64,000 bases of DNA from Streptococcus infantis (GCF_000960085.1 NZ_JYGT01000008.1:124001-188000), one strand, 5' to 3'. Shown: positions 40,477-49,768, counted from the stretch's first letter. Notes: generated from the letters alone by a model not told the origin. Translations and numbers: made by a program.

Positions 40477-40961
40477 TGTTCACCCTCCTTTGTCTTCTGA
40501 ACTCTTTTTCTTTCAAGCTCTCCGACTATAAATTGAATGATAGAACTAATTCCAAAAAAAGGTAGCAGCAACATAATTCCCATTTCTTCCGTCAGCATTA
40601 AAAATAGGAAATTAATAACTGAAAATATTTCTAAAAACCAGGCATTTAGCCTAAGAAGTTTTGAGTAACTACTATGATAATGTTTGAGATGTTTATTGCT
40701 CTTATAAATAGCTGTGAATCCAAAAGCTAAGCTAGCTGGTGTGAAAATAAAAATGTCAAAAGTATAGAATAGCAAACCTGCATAAGGATTAGACCTTAAA
40801 GGGTTATCAAATAAAAAGACACAGGCGGTTACTATAGCTAATAGTAAAAATTCAAGAAAGCGAATTTTCTCAGGTTTTCCTTGTTTAGCTGTTATAAACA
40901 TAACTGCACCTATAGCTAAAACTATCGCAAGAAAAGGAGTATGATACAATAAACTTATCAT
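40473..40961 (-). CDS. membrane protein, paralogue of its downstream neighbour
   Basis: Unrecognised 162-residue membrane protein with about five hydrophobic segments (roughly 7-24, 35-51, 60-82, 105-122, 127-147) ending LERKRVQKTKEGEQ. It shares FDNPLRSNPYAG, IYKSNKHLKHY and ELERKRVQK with the next gene. AAGAGGT precedes the ATG, 50 bases after the parE stop. The pair looks like a local duplication. Confidence 0.75.
   Translation of the reverse strand: MISLLYHTPFLAIVLAIGAVMFITAKQGKPEKIRFLEFLLLAIVTACVFLFDNPLRSNPYAGLLFYTFDIFIFTPASLAFGFTAIYKSNKHLKHYHSSYSKLLRLNAWFLEIFSVINFLFLMLTEEMGIMLLLPFFGISSIIQFIVGELERKRVQKTKEGEQ
40494..40517 (-). repeat. 24-base direct repeat, copy 2
   Basis: Identical over 24 bases to 40009-40032. 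The two copies are 485 bases apart, about one gene length, as expected for tandem gene duplication. Confidence 0.85.
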
Positions 40962-41010
40962 GATGTATACCTCTTTTAGAGAGCTAAGATTTTGAAGAAG
41001 GAAGATTTAC

Positions 41011-42954
41011 TTAAAATACTGTTGCTTCTTCCAGCGTAAACTTGACATTATCCTCAATCCATTTACGGCGTGGTTCGACCTTGTCACCCATGAGGACATT
41101 GACGCGACGTTCTGCGCGTGCTAGGTCTTCGATTGTGACACGGATAAGGGTGCGAGTTTCTGGATTCATAGTTGTTTCCCAGAGTTGGTCCGCATTCATC
41201 TCACCAAGACCTTTGTAGCGTTGGAGGGTAGCGCCTTTGCCGAACTGCTTGCGAAGTTCTTCTAGCTCGCCATCCGTCCAAGCGTAGGCCACTTCTTCTT
41301 TCTTGCCTTTGCCTTTAGACATCTTGTAAAGTGGGGGAAGGGCGATATAGACATGTCCAGCTTCAACTAGCGGACGCATATAACGATAAAAGAAGGTTAA
41401 GAGAAGCGTTTGGATGTGAGCACCGTCGGTATCCGCATCGGTCATGATAATAATCTTGTCATAGTTGGCGTCTTCAAGGGAGAAGTCTGCCCCTACACCA
41501 GCACCGATGGTATAAATCATGGTATTGATTTCTTCGTTTTTGAGGATATCAGCCATCTTGGCCTTGGCTGTATTGATAACTTTACCGCGAAGTGGCAAGA
41601 TAGCCTGGAACTTGCGGTCACGACCTTGCTTAGCAGAACCACCGGCAGAATCCCCCTCGACTAGGTAAAGTTCATTCTTAGCTGGATTTTTAGACTGGGC
41701 TGGCGTTAATTTACCTGAAAGCAAGCCCTTGTCTTTCTTGTTTTTCTTGCCATTTCGGCTCTCATCACGCGCTTTTCGTGCTGCTTCACGAGCATCACGG
41801 GCCTTGATAGCTTTACGAATCAGATTTGAAGCTAATTCTCCATTTTCCATGAGGAAGAAGGTCAACTTATCAGCCACAATTCCATCTACAACAGGACGAG
41901 CAAGGGGACTACCTAGTTTGTCCTTAGTCTGTCCTTCAAATTGCAAATGTTCTTCAGGAACTAGGATAGAAAGAACAGCCGATAACCCTTCACGGTAATC
42001 GGATCCTTCAAGATTTTTATCTTTTTCTTTGAGAAGCCCTGTCTTACGGGCATAGTCATTCATAACCTTGGTAATGGCTGACTTGAGTCCTGTCTCATGC
42101 GTTCCACCGTCTTTGGTACGGACATTATTAACAAAGGACAAGATGTTATCTGAAAATCCATCATTATACTGGAGGGCTACTTCTACTTGGAAACCATTGT
42201 CTTCGCCTTCAAAGTATAGGACAGGCGTCAAGGTTTCCTTATCTTCGTTGAGGTAGGAAACAAAGTCCTGCACCCCGTTCTCATAATGGAACTCGATCGC
42301 TTCGTCTGTTCGCTTGTCTGTTAATGACAAGGTTACATTTTTTAAGAGAAAGGCTGACTCATTGAGACGCTCTGAAATGGTATTGTATTTAAAGTCAGTC
42401 GTAGAAAAGATACTAGCATCCGGCATAAAGGTCACTTTGGTACCTGTCTTAGATTTTGGTGCTGTCCCAACCTTTTCAAGAGTTGTTACGGGCTTCCCAC
42501 CATTTTCAAAGCGTTGTTTATAAACAGCACCATCACGCGTAATTTCTACTTCAAGCCAGCTAGAGAGGGCATTGACAACAGAAGAACCAACTCCGTGAAG
42601 ACCACCAGAAGTCTTATAACCACCCTGACCGAATTTTCCTCCAGCATGAAGGATGGTAAAAATCACCTCTACTGTTGGAATCCCCATAGCGTGCATTCCC
42701 GTTGGCATCCCACGTCCGTGGTCTTGAACCGTTAAACTCCCATCCTTATTAATGGTTACATCAATCCGATCACCAAATCCAGACAAGGCTTCGTCAACCG
42801 CATTATCCACGATTTCCCAGACTAGGTGATGGAGTCCAGCACCGTCTGTCGATCCGATATACATCCCTGGACGTTTACGGACCGCATCCAACCCTTCTAG
42901 CACCTGGATGGCGTCATCATTATAATTGTTAATATTGATTTCCTTTTTTGACAC
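41011..42954 (-). CDS. parE: topoisomerase IV subunit B
   Basis: ATPase subunit of topoisomerase IV. The 647 residues include the GHKL nucleotide-binding motifs NAVDEAL and DHGRGMPTG, GGKFGQGGYKTSGGLHGVG, EGDSAGGSAKQGRDR and the TOPRIM acidic motif IMTDADTDGAHI. The start is GTG at 42954, with AGGAGG 7 nt upstream. Its promoter is TTGCAA/17/TAAAAT. It is separated from parC by three genes rather than lying close to it. Confidence 0.97.
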   Translation of the reverse strand: MSKKEININNYNDDAIQVLEGLDAVRKRPGMYIGSTDGAGLHHLVWEIVDNAVDEALSGFGDRIDVTINKDGSLTVQDHGRGMPTGMHAMGIPTVEVIFTILHAGGKFGQGGYKTSGGLHGVGSSVVNALSSWLEVEITRDGAVYKQRFENGGKPVTTLEKVGTAPKSKTGTKVTFMPDASIFSTTDFKYNTISERLNESAFLLKNVTLSLTDKRTDEAIEFHYENGVQDFVSYLNEDKETLTPVLYFEGEDNGFQVEVALQYNDGFSDNILSFVNNVRTKDGGTHETGLKSAITKVMNDYARKTGLLKEKDKNLEGSDYREGLSAVLSILVPEEHLQFEGQTKDKLGSPLARPVVDGIVADKLTFFLMENGELASNLIRKAIKARDAREAARKARDESRNGKKNKKDKGLLSGKLTPAQSKNPAKNELYLVEGDSAGGSAKQGRDRKFQAILPLRGKVINTAKAKMADILKNEEINTMIYTIGAGVGADFSLEDANYDKIIIMTDADTDGAHIQTLLLTFFYRYMRPLVEAGHVYIALPPLYKMSKGKGKKEEVAYAWTDGELEELRKQFGKGATLQRYKGLGEMNADQLWETTMNPETRTLIRVTIEDLARAERRVNVLMGDKVEPRRKWIEDNVKFTLEEATVF

Positions 42955-42983
42955 AAGGAACCTCCTATTTGTTCATCTTTTCT

Positions 42984-43012
42984 ATTTTACAGGTTTTCTA
43001 AGGATTTTGCAA
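42984..43012 (-). promoter_or_regulatory. parE promoter
   Basis: TTGCAA (43007-43012), 17-base spacer, TAAAAT (42984-42989). Confidence 0.8.
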
Positions 43013-43024
43013 AGTTTTTCTAGT

Positions 43025-43051
43025 TAAAAAGCCTATTCCGAAGTCTTTTTT
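43025..43051 (-). terminator. terminator of the amino acid ABC operon
   Basis: AAAAAGACT and AGGCTTTTT arms with one mismatch and a seven-base loop, followed by T; its end nearly touches the parE -35. Confidence 0.65.
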
Positions 43052-43099
43052 AGCAAAAAATCGTCCATCTTCACCAAAAAAAGAAACCAAGACAAAATC

Positions 43100-43942
43100 T
43101 TAGTTTTCTTTTCCTTTAATTTGGCTCGTAGCCACATCTTCGCCAAACCATTTCTGGCTGATTTCTTGGAATTTTCCTTCTTGATAGAGTTCGACAAAAG
43201 CTTTATTCAAATTTTCTAACAAGGTCTTATCAGCTGGTCTTACTCCGACTGCAAAGGATTCACTCTCAAAACCAGCTGTGAAAATCTCATACTGGTCTAA
43301 GATTCCTTCAGTTTTAAGATAATAGTTGGCATAAACACGGTCAATTAGAAGGGCATCAATCCTGTCATTTTGTAAGTCAATCAAGGCTTCATTAAAACTT
43401 TGATATTGGTTAGCCTTTTGATCTTTTACGATATTTTTCAAAAGGTCAGGTTGCGCTTCAAAGTCCAGATAACCCGAAGAACCTGCCTGAGCACCCAAAA
43501 TCTTACCTGCCATATCAGACACTGATTGGATATTTTGCGATTTTTTAGAGACGAGAACTTGCTGATTTTCCATGTAAGGAATGGTAAAAGCTACCTTTTC
43601 ACGGCGTTCATCCGTCGCTGAATATCCATTCCAGATCGCATCAATGGTACCGTTTTGAAGTTCTGTTTCCTTCATATCCCAATCAATAGGTTGAAACTGA
43701 ACCTTAAAGCCAAGTTTCTCAGAAACAGCTTGGGCTAAATCAATATCAAATCCAACATATTGCCCATTCTTTTCTTCAAATCCCATAGGAACAAAAGTAT
43801 TGTCAAATCCGATAGTAATTGTTCCCTGTTGTTGGTATTTTTCCCAATTATCTACTTTAGGATTGCTAGCCTTTTGCGTGCATCCTACGAGGAAAAAAGC
43901 AAGAAAGAATCCCAAAACAAGGCTGATTTTCTTTCGATTCAT
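43100..43942 (-). CDS. polar amino acid ABC transporter, substrate-binding lipoprotein
   Basis: A 280-residue family 3 solute-binding lipoprotein. Lipobox FFLVGC (Cys about 21) precedes ITIGFDNTFVPMGFEEKNGQYVGFDIDLAQAVSEKLG and IDAIWNGYSATDERREKVAFTIPYM, the amino acid binding core. The specificity (cystine, glutamine or other) cannot be fixed. The ATG at 43942 has AGGAGG 5 nt upstream. It is third in a permease-ATPase-lipoprotein operon. Confidence 0.92.
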   Translation of the reverse strand: MNRKKISLVLGFFLAFFLVGCTQKASNPKVDNWEKYQQQGTITIGFDNTFVPMGFEEKNGQYVGFDIDLAQAVSEKLGFKVQFQPIDWDMKETELQNGTIDAIWNGYSATDERREKVAFTIPYMENQQVLVSKKSQNIQSVSDMAGKILGAQAGSSGYLDFEAQPDLLKNIVKDQKANQYQSFNEALIDLQNDRIDALLIDRVYANYYLKTEGILDQYEIFTAGFESESFAVGVRPADKTLLENLNKAFVELYQEGKFQEISQKWFGEDVATSQIKGKEN

Positions 43943-43951
43943 AGACACCTC

Positions 43952-44581
43952 CTACTTAGGCTCTACTTTGAGAATCTGGTCAGCGATATTCTCTGCAAAC
44001 TGGAGATCGTGGGTTACGACAATTTGAGTCATGCCTAATTCTCTATTTTGTAAAATCAGCTTTTCAACTTCGAGACGCAACTCTGGATCAAGGGCAGAAG
44101 TTGGTTCATCATACCCAATCACTTCTGGATCTATCATCATTGCACGTGCTAAGGCAACCCGTTGCTTTTGACCACCAGACAATGAGTATGGATAAGCATC
44201 TGCGTGTGCTTCAAGACCTAGACGAGTGAGTAATTCTACCGCCTTCTTCTTAGCATCTGCTTCAGACATTCCCATAGTCTTGATGGGTGACAAGATCAAA
44301 TTTTCCATAACGGAAAGGTGCGGAAAAAGCTGAAAATCTTGAAAAACAAATCCTAACAAGTGTCGTTTTTCAAGTTCATCCAATGGTAGGGATTCTCCAT
44401 TATAAAAAATCTCTCCTGAATCAATGGTCTCAAGTCCAGCTAACATTCTAAGCAAGGTAGTCTTTCCACCACCAGAAGGTCCAACGATGGCCAAAATCTG
44501 CTTTTCAGGAATTGTTAAACTGAAATTGGATAAAATTTCTTTTTTTCCAAATTTTTTACTGATATTTCTTAACTCTAACAT
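43952..44581 (-). CDS. polar amino acid ABC transporter, ATP-binding protein
   Basis: ATPase of the GlnQ/TcyC-type uptake system: 209 residues with Walker A GPSGGGKTTLLRML (about 32-45), signature LSGGQKQRVALARAM (about 133-147) and Walker B VIGYDEPTSALDPELR. The ATG at 44581 lies 8 nt after AGGAGG; a 13-codon upstream extension would overlap the permease gene. Confidence 0.95.
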   Translation of the reverse strand: MLELRNISKKFGKKEILSNFSLTIPEKQILAIVGPSGGGKTTLLRMLAGLETIDSGEIFYNGESLPLDELEKRHLLGFVFQDFQLFPHLSVMENLILSPIKTMGMSEADAKKKAVELLTRLGLEAHADAYPYSLSGGQKQRVALARAMMIDPEVIGYDEPTSALDPELRLEVEKLILQNRELGMTQIVVTHDLQFAENIADQILKVEPK

Positions 44582-44591
44582 GGATAGCCTC

Positions 44592-45233
44592 CTATCTATA
44601 GTAGCTGAACTTTTTCTCAAGTTTCTTAGCTAGGATTGTAACAACACCAATCATTAGAAGATAGATAGCTCCCGCTAGAAACATCGGAATCAAGCTAGCA
44701 TCACGATTGGCCGCAGTTCGACTGGCTAGGATTAAATCTGAAATACCGAGTGCATAAACCAAAGAAGTATCCTTAACCAAACTCATAACCTCGTTAAATA
44801 CACTTGGTAGGACAATCTTGGTCACCTGTGGCAAGATGATATAGCGAACAGTATCGATAGGATTGAATTTTAAAACTTTCGCTGCCTCATATTGACCCTG
44901 AGGAATGGTGGCAATCCCTCCACGGAATACTTCTGCAAAATAAGCTGCATAATTAAGCGTGAAGGCAATAATAGCCGCTGGTACTCGGTCAAGTCGAATT
45001 CCGATACTTGGCAGGACATAATAAATAAAAATCAACTGCAAAAGTAAGGGTGTTCCACGCATCACCCAGATATAAACATCAATCATGTAATGGAGGGGTT
45101 TCCAATGAACCTGTAAGCAAAAGGCACCCAAAATGCCTAAAGGGATTGAAAAGAGTAAGACCAGTGCAAAAACTTGTAAAGTCATTGTCGCACCGCTCAA
45201 TAAACTTGGTAATATCTCGAATAAGTAAGACAT
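44592..45233 (-). CDS. polar amino acid ABC transporter, permease
   Basis: A 213-residue HisMQ-type permease with five membrane segments and the loop EVFRGGIATIPQGQYEAAKVLKF, the EAA motif contacting the ATPase. The ATG at 45233 follows AGGAGGTGGAGT. It is the first gene of the operon, with an extended -10 promoter and a CodY-like box upstream. Confidence 0.94.
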   Translation of the reverse strand: MSYLFEILPSLLSGATMTLQVFALVLLFSIPLGILGAFCLQVHWKPLHYMIDVYIWVMRGTPLLLQLIFIYYVLPSIGIRLDRVPAAIIAFTLNYAAYFAEVFRGGIATIPQGQYEAAKVLKFNPIDTVRYIILPQVTKIVLPSVFNEVMSLVKDTSLVYALGISDLILASRTAANRDASLIPMFLAGAIYLLMIGVVTILAKKLEKKFSYYR

Positions 45234-45261
45234 ACTCCACCTCCTAAAAATAATTGTTCCT

Positions 45262-45289
45262 ATTATAGCATAAATAAACACAAAAGCAA
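45262..45289 (-). promoter_or_regulatory. promoter of the amino acid ABC operon
   Basis: TTGCTT (45284-45289), 16-base spacer, TATAAT (45262-45267) with TGC extension. Bases 45291-45305 match the CodY consensus at 12 of 15 positions. Confidence 0.75.
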
Positions 45290-45434
45290 GGATTTTCAGA
45301 TATTTTCATGAATTTTTAAAACTTTTCATTGATTTCTAATAATAAAAGTACTCATAAGTATCTTTTTCTACTTATCTCAAGTATCAGATGTCACAAGTGG
45401 TGAAAAGATTCAGTTTCGTTTCTCTCCTATTTCA

Positions 45435-45443
45435 TGGTATAAT
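45435..45443 (+). promoter_or_regulatory. extended -10 of plsY, leaderless configuration
   Basis: TGGTATAAT, then six bases (AGAAAT), then the plsY ATG at 45450. The predicted +1 is the A of the start codon. Confidence 0.78.
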
Positions 45444-45449
45444 AGAAAT

Positions 45450-46091
45450 ATGATGACAATAGTATTATTAATTTTAGCTTATTTATTAGGTTCAATTCCT
45501 TCAGGCTTGTGGATTGGACAAATATTCTTTAACATCAATCTAAGAGAACATGGATCTGGTAATACTGGGACGACCAATACCTTCCGAATCATAGGCAAGA
45601 AAGCTGGAATGGCAACCTTTGTCATTGATTTCTTTAAAGGTACTCTAGCCACTCTACTTCCACTAATCTTCCATGTGCAGGGAGTTTCACCAATCGTCTT
45701 TGGGCTTTTAGCAGTCATTGGCCACACCTTCCCTATCTTTGCCAAATTCAAGGGTGGCAAGGCTGTCGCTACCAGTGCAGGAGTTATTTTTGGATTTGCT
45801 CCTCTCTTTTGCCTTTATCTAGCAGTCATTTTCTTTGGAATCCTTTATCTGGGAAGTATGATTTCCCTCTCTAGTATTTCAGCTGCTATTGCTGCGATTA
45901 TTGGCGTCCTCCTGTTTCCTCTATTTGGATTTATTTTAACTAGTTATGATCTACTCTTCACTTTGATTATTATCGCTCTTGCGAGTCTGGTAATTGTGCG
46001 ACATAAGGACAACATCAAACGGATCCAAAATAAAACAGAAAATCTCATTCCTTGGGGACTTAACTTAACACACCAAGAACCAAAAAAATAA
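45450..46091 (+). CDS. plsY: glycerol-3-phosphate acyltransferase PlsY
   Basis: Membrane acyltransferase that uses acyl-phosphate to make lysophosphatidic acid, the first step of phospholipid synthesis. The 213 residues have five or six membrane segments and the three family motifs: [26 protein letters not shown] and [18 protein letters not shown]. No ribosome-binding site exists; the extended -10 sits 6 nt upstream. A second ATG follows at once and could also be used. Confidence 0.96.
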   Translation: MMTIVLLILAYLLGSIPSGLWIGQIFFNINLREHGSGNTGTTNTFRIIGKKAGMATFVIDFFKGTLATLLPLIFHVQGVSPIVFGLLAVIGHTFPIFAKFKGGKAVATSAGVIFGFAPLFCLYLAVIFFGILYLGSMISLSSISAAIAAIIGVLLFPLFGFILTSYDLLFTLIIIALASLVIVRHKDNIKRIQNKTENLIPWGLNLTHQEPKK

Positions 46092-46119
46092 AACGTCAGT
46101 TTTAACTGACGTTTTTTTT
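46090..46119. terminator. bidirectional terminator between plsY and nupQ
   Basis: Perfect ACGTCAGTT/AACTGACGT stem, A and T runs on either side, between two convergent genes. Confidence 0.92.
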
Positions 46120-46122
46120 ATG

Positions 46123-47079
46123 TTATTTAGACTTGATATAGTTGATACCATCTGCCTTAGGTGCAACAGCTTTACCAAAGAAGGCTGCTAGTACAACAAT
46201 GGTCAAGAGGTATGGTGCGATTTGCAAATAAACGGCTGGAACTCCTTGCAAGAAAGGAAGTTGGGAACCGATAACTGCTAAACTTTGTGATAGTCCAAAG
46301 AAGAGACTTGAAAGCATAGCACCAACGGGATTCCATTTACCAAAGATCATAGCTGCAAGAGCGATAAATCCAGGTCCTACGATAGTTGTAACTGAGAAGT
46401 TAACGGAAATTGATTGAGCGTAAATAGCTCCACCGATTCCTCCAAGGAAACCTGAAATCACAACTCCCAGATATCTCATCTTGTAGACATTAATCCCCAA
46501 AGTGTCTGCTGCTTGTGGGTGTTCACCAACTGAACGAAGACGAAGTCCAAAGCGAGTCTTAAAGAGGATAAACCATGCTAAGAATGAGAAGGCAATTGCT
46601 AGATAACCAAGTAAACTTGTTGACTTAAAGAAGATATCTCCGATAACTGGGATATTAGCCAAAACAGGGAAATCAAAACGTCCAAAAGTTTGCGTTAAGT
46701 TGTCCGTTTGGCCCTTGTTATAAAGTACCTTCACCAAGAAAACTGCCAAGGCTGGCGCCATCAAGTTAAGTACGGTACCACTGACAACATGGTCTGCACG
46801 GAAATGAACTGTAGCTACTGCGTGAATGAGCGAGAAGATAGCTCCAACTAATCCACCAACTAAGAGAGCCAACCAAGGAGTTAGTGCTCCCAAATCTTGA
46901 GCAAATTCAAGGTTAAAAACAACTCCAGAAAAGGCACCCATGACCATGATTCCTTCAAGACCAACGTTAACAACTCCACCACGTTCGGAGAAAACTCCTC
47001 CGATACTTGTGAAAATAAGTGGTGCTGCATAAATCAACATTGAAGAAACCATAAGGGTTAACATTGTTGTAATCGACAT
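46123..47079 (-). CDS. nucleoside ABC transporter permease (NupQ-like)
   Basis: Second permease of the PnrA/NupOPQ-type nucleoside importer: 318 residues with about 8-9 membrane segments and the branched-chain/sugar-permease motif GEHPQAADTLGINVYKMRYLGVVISGFLGGIGGA (about 189-222). It starts 2 bases after nupP stops and ends the nucleoside operon. Confidence 0.92.
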   Translation of the reverse strand: MSITTMLTLMVSSMLIYAAPLIFTSIGGVFSERGGVVNVGLEGIMVMGAFSGVVFNLEFAQDLGALTPWLALLVGGLVGAIFSLIHAVATVHFRADHVVSGTVLNLMAPALAVFLVKVLYNKGQTDNLTQTFGRFDFPVLANIPVIGDIFFKSTSLLGYLAIAFSFLAWFILFKTRFGLRLRSVGEHPQAADTLGINVYKMRYLGVVISGFLGGIGGAIYAQSISVNFSVTTIVGPGFIALAAMIFGKWNPVGAMLSSLFFGLSQSLAVIGSQLPFLQGVPAVYLQIAPYLLTIVVLAAFFGKAVAPKADGINYIKSK

Positions 47080-47081
47080 CC

Positions 47082-48140
47082 TTATTTACCCCCTTTAAGT
47101 TGTTTTCTTGGTTTGACAAAGCGTTCGATGATGTAGTGAACGCTGACAAAGAAGATAATTGAGGCTGTAACGATACTTACAAGCTCAGATGGTACTTGTG
47201 CAGCATTCATACCAGGAGCACCTACTTGAAGAACACTGAAAAGGAAGGCTGCAAATAGAATTCCAACTGGTGAGTTTGAAGCAAGCAGACTTACCGCCAT
47301 ACCATTAAATCCAACTGCCAATGATGAACCTTGAACGTAGACGTTTTGGAAGGTACCAAGTCCTTCTACTGCTCCACCAAGTCCTGCAAGGGCACCAGAA
47401 ATAATCATTGATAGAATAATGGTACGTTTGGCAGAAATACCTGCGTATTCAGAAGCATTCGGATTGAGACCAACTGCACGGATTTCAAAACCAAGAGTTG
47501 TTTTCTTGAGCAAGAACCATATAACCGCAACTGCTATGATAGCAAAGAAAATCCCTATGTTCATACGAGAGTTTCCTGTTAACTCAGCAAGCCAAGGTGT
47601 TTGATATGTTGCATTTGCACTTACTCGGATTGATGAGTCAGTACTTTGCATGATTTCTTTAGGGAAGTGGTGGATAAAGGCATTTCCCACATAAAGAACT
47701 ATGTAGTTCATCATAATGGTTACGATAACTTCAGATGTTCCAAGATAGGCTCTTAAAACACCAGGAATGGCTCCAACGATTCCTCCAGCCACTAACGCAA
47801 TGACAACTGTCGCAAGAATCAACAATGGACGTGGCAAATCTGGATTTGAAAGAGCGAACCAGCCACTCATAACCCAACCAGCGAGTGCTTGTCCTGGAAG
47901 CCCGACGTTAAAGAAACCAGCACGACTCGCAACTGCAAATCCGAGAGCAATCAAAATCAAAGGTCCCATGGCACGGAAGATTTCACCGATTCCTCGAACA
48001 CTACCAAAGGCTGTGTAGAACAGTTCTTCATAACCCCAGATAGCATCGTAACCGAAAATCCACATGACGATGGCTCCGAGTAGAATTCCTAAAATAACAG
48101 AAATCAAGGGAACCGAAATTTGTTGTAATTTTTTAGACAT
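47082..48140 (-). CDS. nucleoside ABC transporter permease (NupP-like)
   Basis: First permease of the nucleoside importer: 352 residues, about 8-9 membrane segments, with GLNPNASEYAGISAKRTIILSMIISGALAGLGGAVEGLG as its BPD-type loop. The ATG at 48140 has AAGGAGAAG upstream and overlaps the nupO stop by 8 bases; a 9-codon longer frame is unlikely. Confidence 0.92.
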   Translation of the reverse strand: MSKKLQQISVPLISVILGILLGAIVMWIFGYDAIWGYEELFYTAFGSVRGIGEIFRAMGPLILIALGFAVASRAGFFNVGLPGQALAGWVMSGWFALSNPDLPRPLLILATVVIALVAGGIVGAIPGVLRAYLGTSEVIVTIMMNYIVLYVGNAFIHHFPKEIMQSTDSSIRVSANATYQTPWLAELTGNSRMNIGIFFAIIAVAVIWFLLKKTTLGFEIRAVGLNPNASEYAGISAKRTIILSMIISGALAGLGGAVEGLGTFQNVYVQGSSLAVGFNGMAVSLLASNSPVGILFAAFLFSVLQVGAPGMNAAQVPSELVSIVTASIIFFVSVHYIIERFVKPRKQLKGGK

Positions 48141-49668
48141 CACTCTTCTCCTTTTCCAATTCACCACCAGCCATCAAGACTCCAAGCTCTTGCTTGTTGG
48201 TTGTTTCTGGCGTTACAATCCCTTGAATCTTACCATCATGGATAACGGCAATTCTATCTGAAACATTTAATATCTCATCTAGTTCAAAGCTGACTACAAG
48301 GACAGCTTTTCCATTATCACGTTCTTGAATCAAGCGTTTGTGAATGTACTCAATGGCACCGACGTCCAAACCACGAGTTGGTTGGCTGACGATGAGGAGA
48401 TCAGGATTTCGATCAACTTCACGAGCGATAATTGCTTTTTGTTGATTTCCTCCAGAAAGAGCTGAGGCTGGAACAATCTCACTAGCAGCACGCACATCGA
48501 ATTCTTGCATTAATTGCTTAGCGTACCCGATGATATTGGTATAATTTAAAATTCCCTTCTTACTAAGAGGTTCCTTATAGTAGGTTTGAAGAGCGATATT
48601 TTCAGAAATCATCATTTCCAAGACCAAACCATCACGGTGACGGTCTTCAGGAACGTGGCCCACACTCATTTCTGTAATTTGGCGAGGGTGTAAACCTACG
48701 ATAGACTGGCCTTTCAACTCCACACTACCAGACTCAATCTTACGGAGTCCAGTGATAGCTTGGATCAATTCTGACTGTCCATTACCATCAATCCCAGCAA
48801 TTCCGACAATCTCACCAGCTCGAACATCGAGTGAAAGATTTTTAACAGCAGGAACACCACGGTTTTCATTTACAACCAAGTCCTTAATAGAAAGAACAAC
48901 TTCTTTTGGATGTGATGCTTCTTTAGCAGTTTTGAAAGAAACAGAACGTCCCACCATCATTTCTGCCAAGTCAGCATTAGTTGCACCAGCAATTTCAACT
49001 GTTTCGATAGATTTACCACGACGGATAACTGTAACACGGTCAGATACAGCACGAATCTCATCCAACTTATGGGTAATCAAGATAATTGATTTACCTTCTT
49101 TGACCAAGTTCTTCATGATAGCCATCAATTCATCAATTTCTGATGGTGTTAAAACAGCAGTCGGTTCGTCAAAGATAAGAATGTCTGCTCCACGATAGAG
49201 AGTCTTCAAAATCTCAACACGTTGTTGAGCTCCGACAGAGATATCCGCTACCTTAGCAGAGGGATCTACCGCCAAACCATAGCGTTCAGACAATTCATTG
49301 ATTTCTCGAGTTGCGCGAGCAATATCTAGCACACCGTTTTTGGTCAATTCACTTCCCAAAATGATATTTTCAGCAACAGTGAAAGCTTCTACCAACATAA
49401 AGTGCTGGTGAACCATTCCAATTCCTAGGCTAGCTGCTTTTGACGGAGAGTCTAGTTTCACAGCTTGACCGTTAACCACAATTTCACCACTAGTTGGTTC
49501 AAGTAGCCCCGCTAGCATATTCATAAGCGTAGACTTCCCAGCTCCATTTTCTCCTAAAAGTGCATGAATCTCACCTTTGCGAAGTTCTAGGTTGATCTTG
49601 TCGTTAGCGACAAACTCGCCAAAAACCTTGGTAATTTCACGCATCTCAATGACATTTTCGTGTGCCAT
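48133..49668 (-). CDS. nucleoside ABC transporter ATP-binding protein (NupO-like)
   Basis: Double-domain ATPase (511 residues) of the sugar/nucleoside type. The first half has Walker A GENGAGKSTLMNML and DEPTAVLTPSE; the second half has a divergent Walker A (GIDGNGQSELIQA), signature ALSGGNQQKAIIAREV and QPTRGLDVGA. It is separated from the pnrA lipoprotein gene by 144 bases containing a terminator-like hairpin. Confidence 0.94.
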   Translation of the reverse strand: MAHENVIEMREITKVFGEFVANDKINLELRKGEIHALLGENGAGKSTLMNMLAGLLEPTSGEIVVNGQAVKLDSPSKAASLGIGMVHQHFMLVEAFTVAENIILGSELTKNGVLDIARATREINELSERYGLAVDPSAKVADISVGAQQRVEILKTLYRGADILIFDEPTAVLTPSEIDELMAIMKNLVKEGKSIILITHKLDEIRAVSDRVTVIRRGKSIETVEIAGATNADLAEMMVGRSVSFKTAKEASHPKEVVLSIKDLVVNENRGVPAVKNLSLDVRAGEIVGIAGIDGNGQSELIQAITGLRKIESGSVELKGQSIVGLHPRQITEMSVGHVPEDRHRDGLVLEMMISENIALQTYYKEPLSKKGILNYTNIIGYAKQLMQEFDVRAASEIVPASALSGGNQQKAIIAREVDRNPDLLIVSQPTRGLDVGAIEYIHKRLIQERDNGKAVLVVSFELDEILNVSDRIAVIHDGKIQGIVTPETTNKQELGVLMAGGELEKEKSDV

Positions 49669-49707
49669 GTGCTCTTCCTTTCAGAGTTTTATTTTATTTC
49701 AATAAAA

Positions 49708-49732
49708 CTTGTTAAAATGAAATCTTAACAAG
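49708..49732 (-). other. AT-rich hairpin in the nupO leader
   Basis: CTTGTTAA and TTAACAAG are perfect 8-base arms around nine bases, 40 nt before the nupO ATG. Confidence 0.5.
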
Positions 49733-49768
49733 CTCTATTGAGACAAAATTAATTTGCCCCAATTCTTA

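Noticed and set aside
48752..49198. 148-codon open frame antisense to nupO
   Set aside because: Ser/Thr/Ile-rich shadow of the ATPase gene with no start signal.
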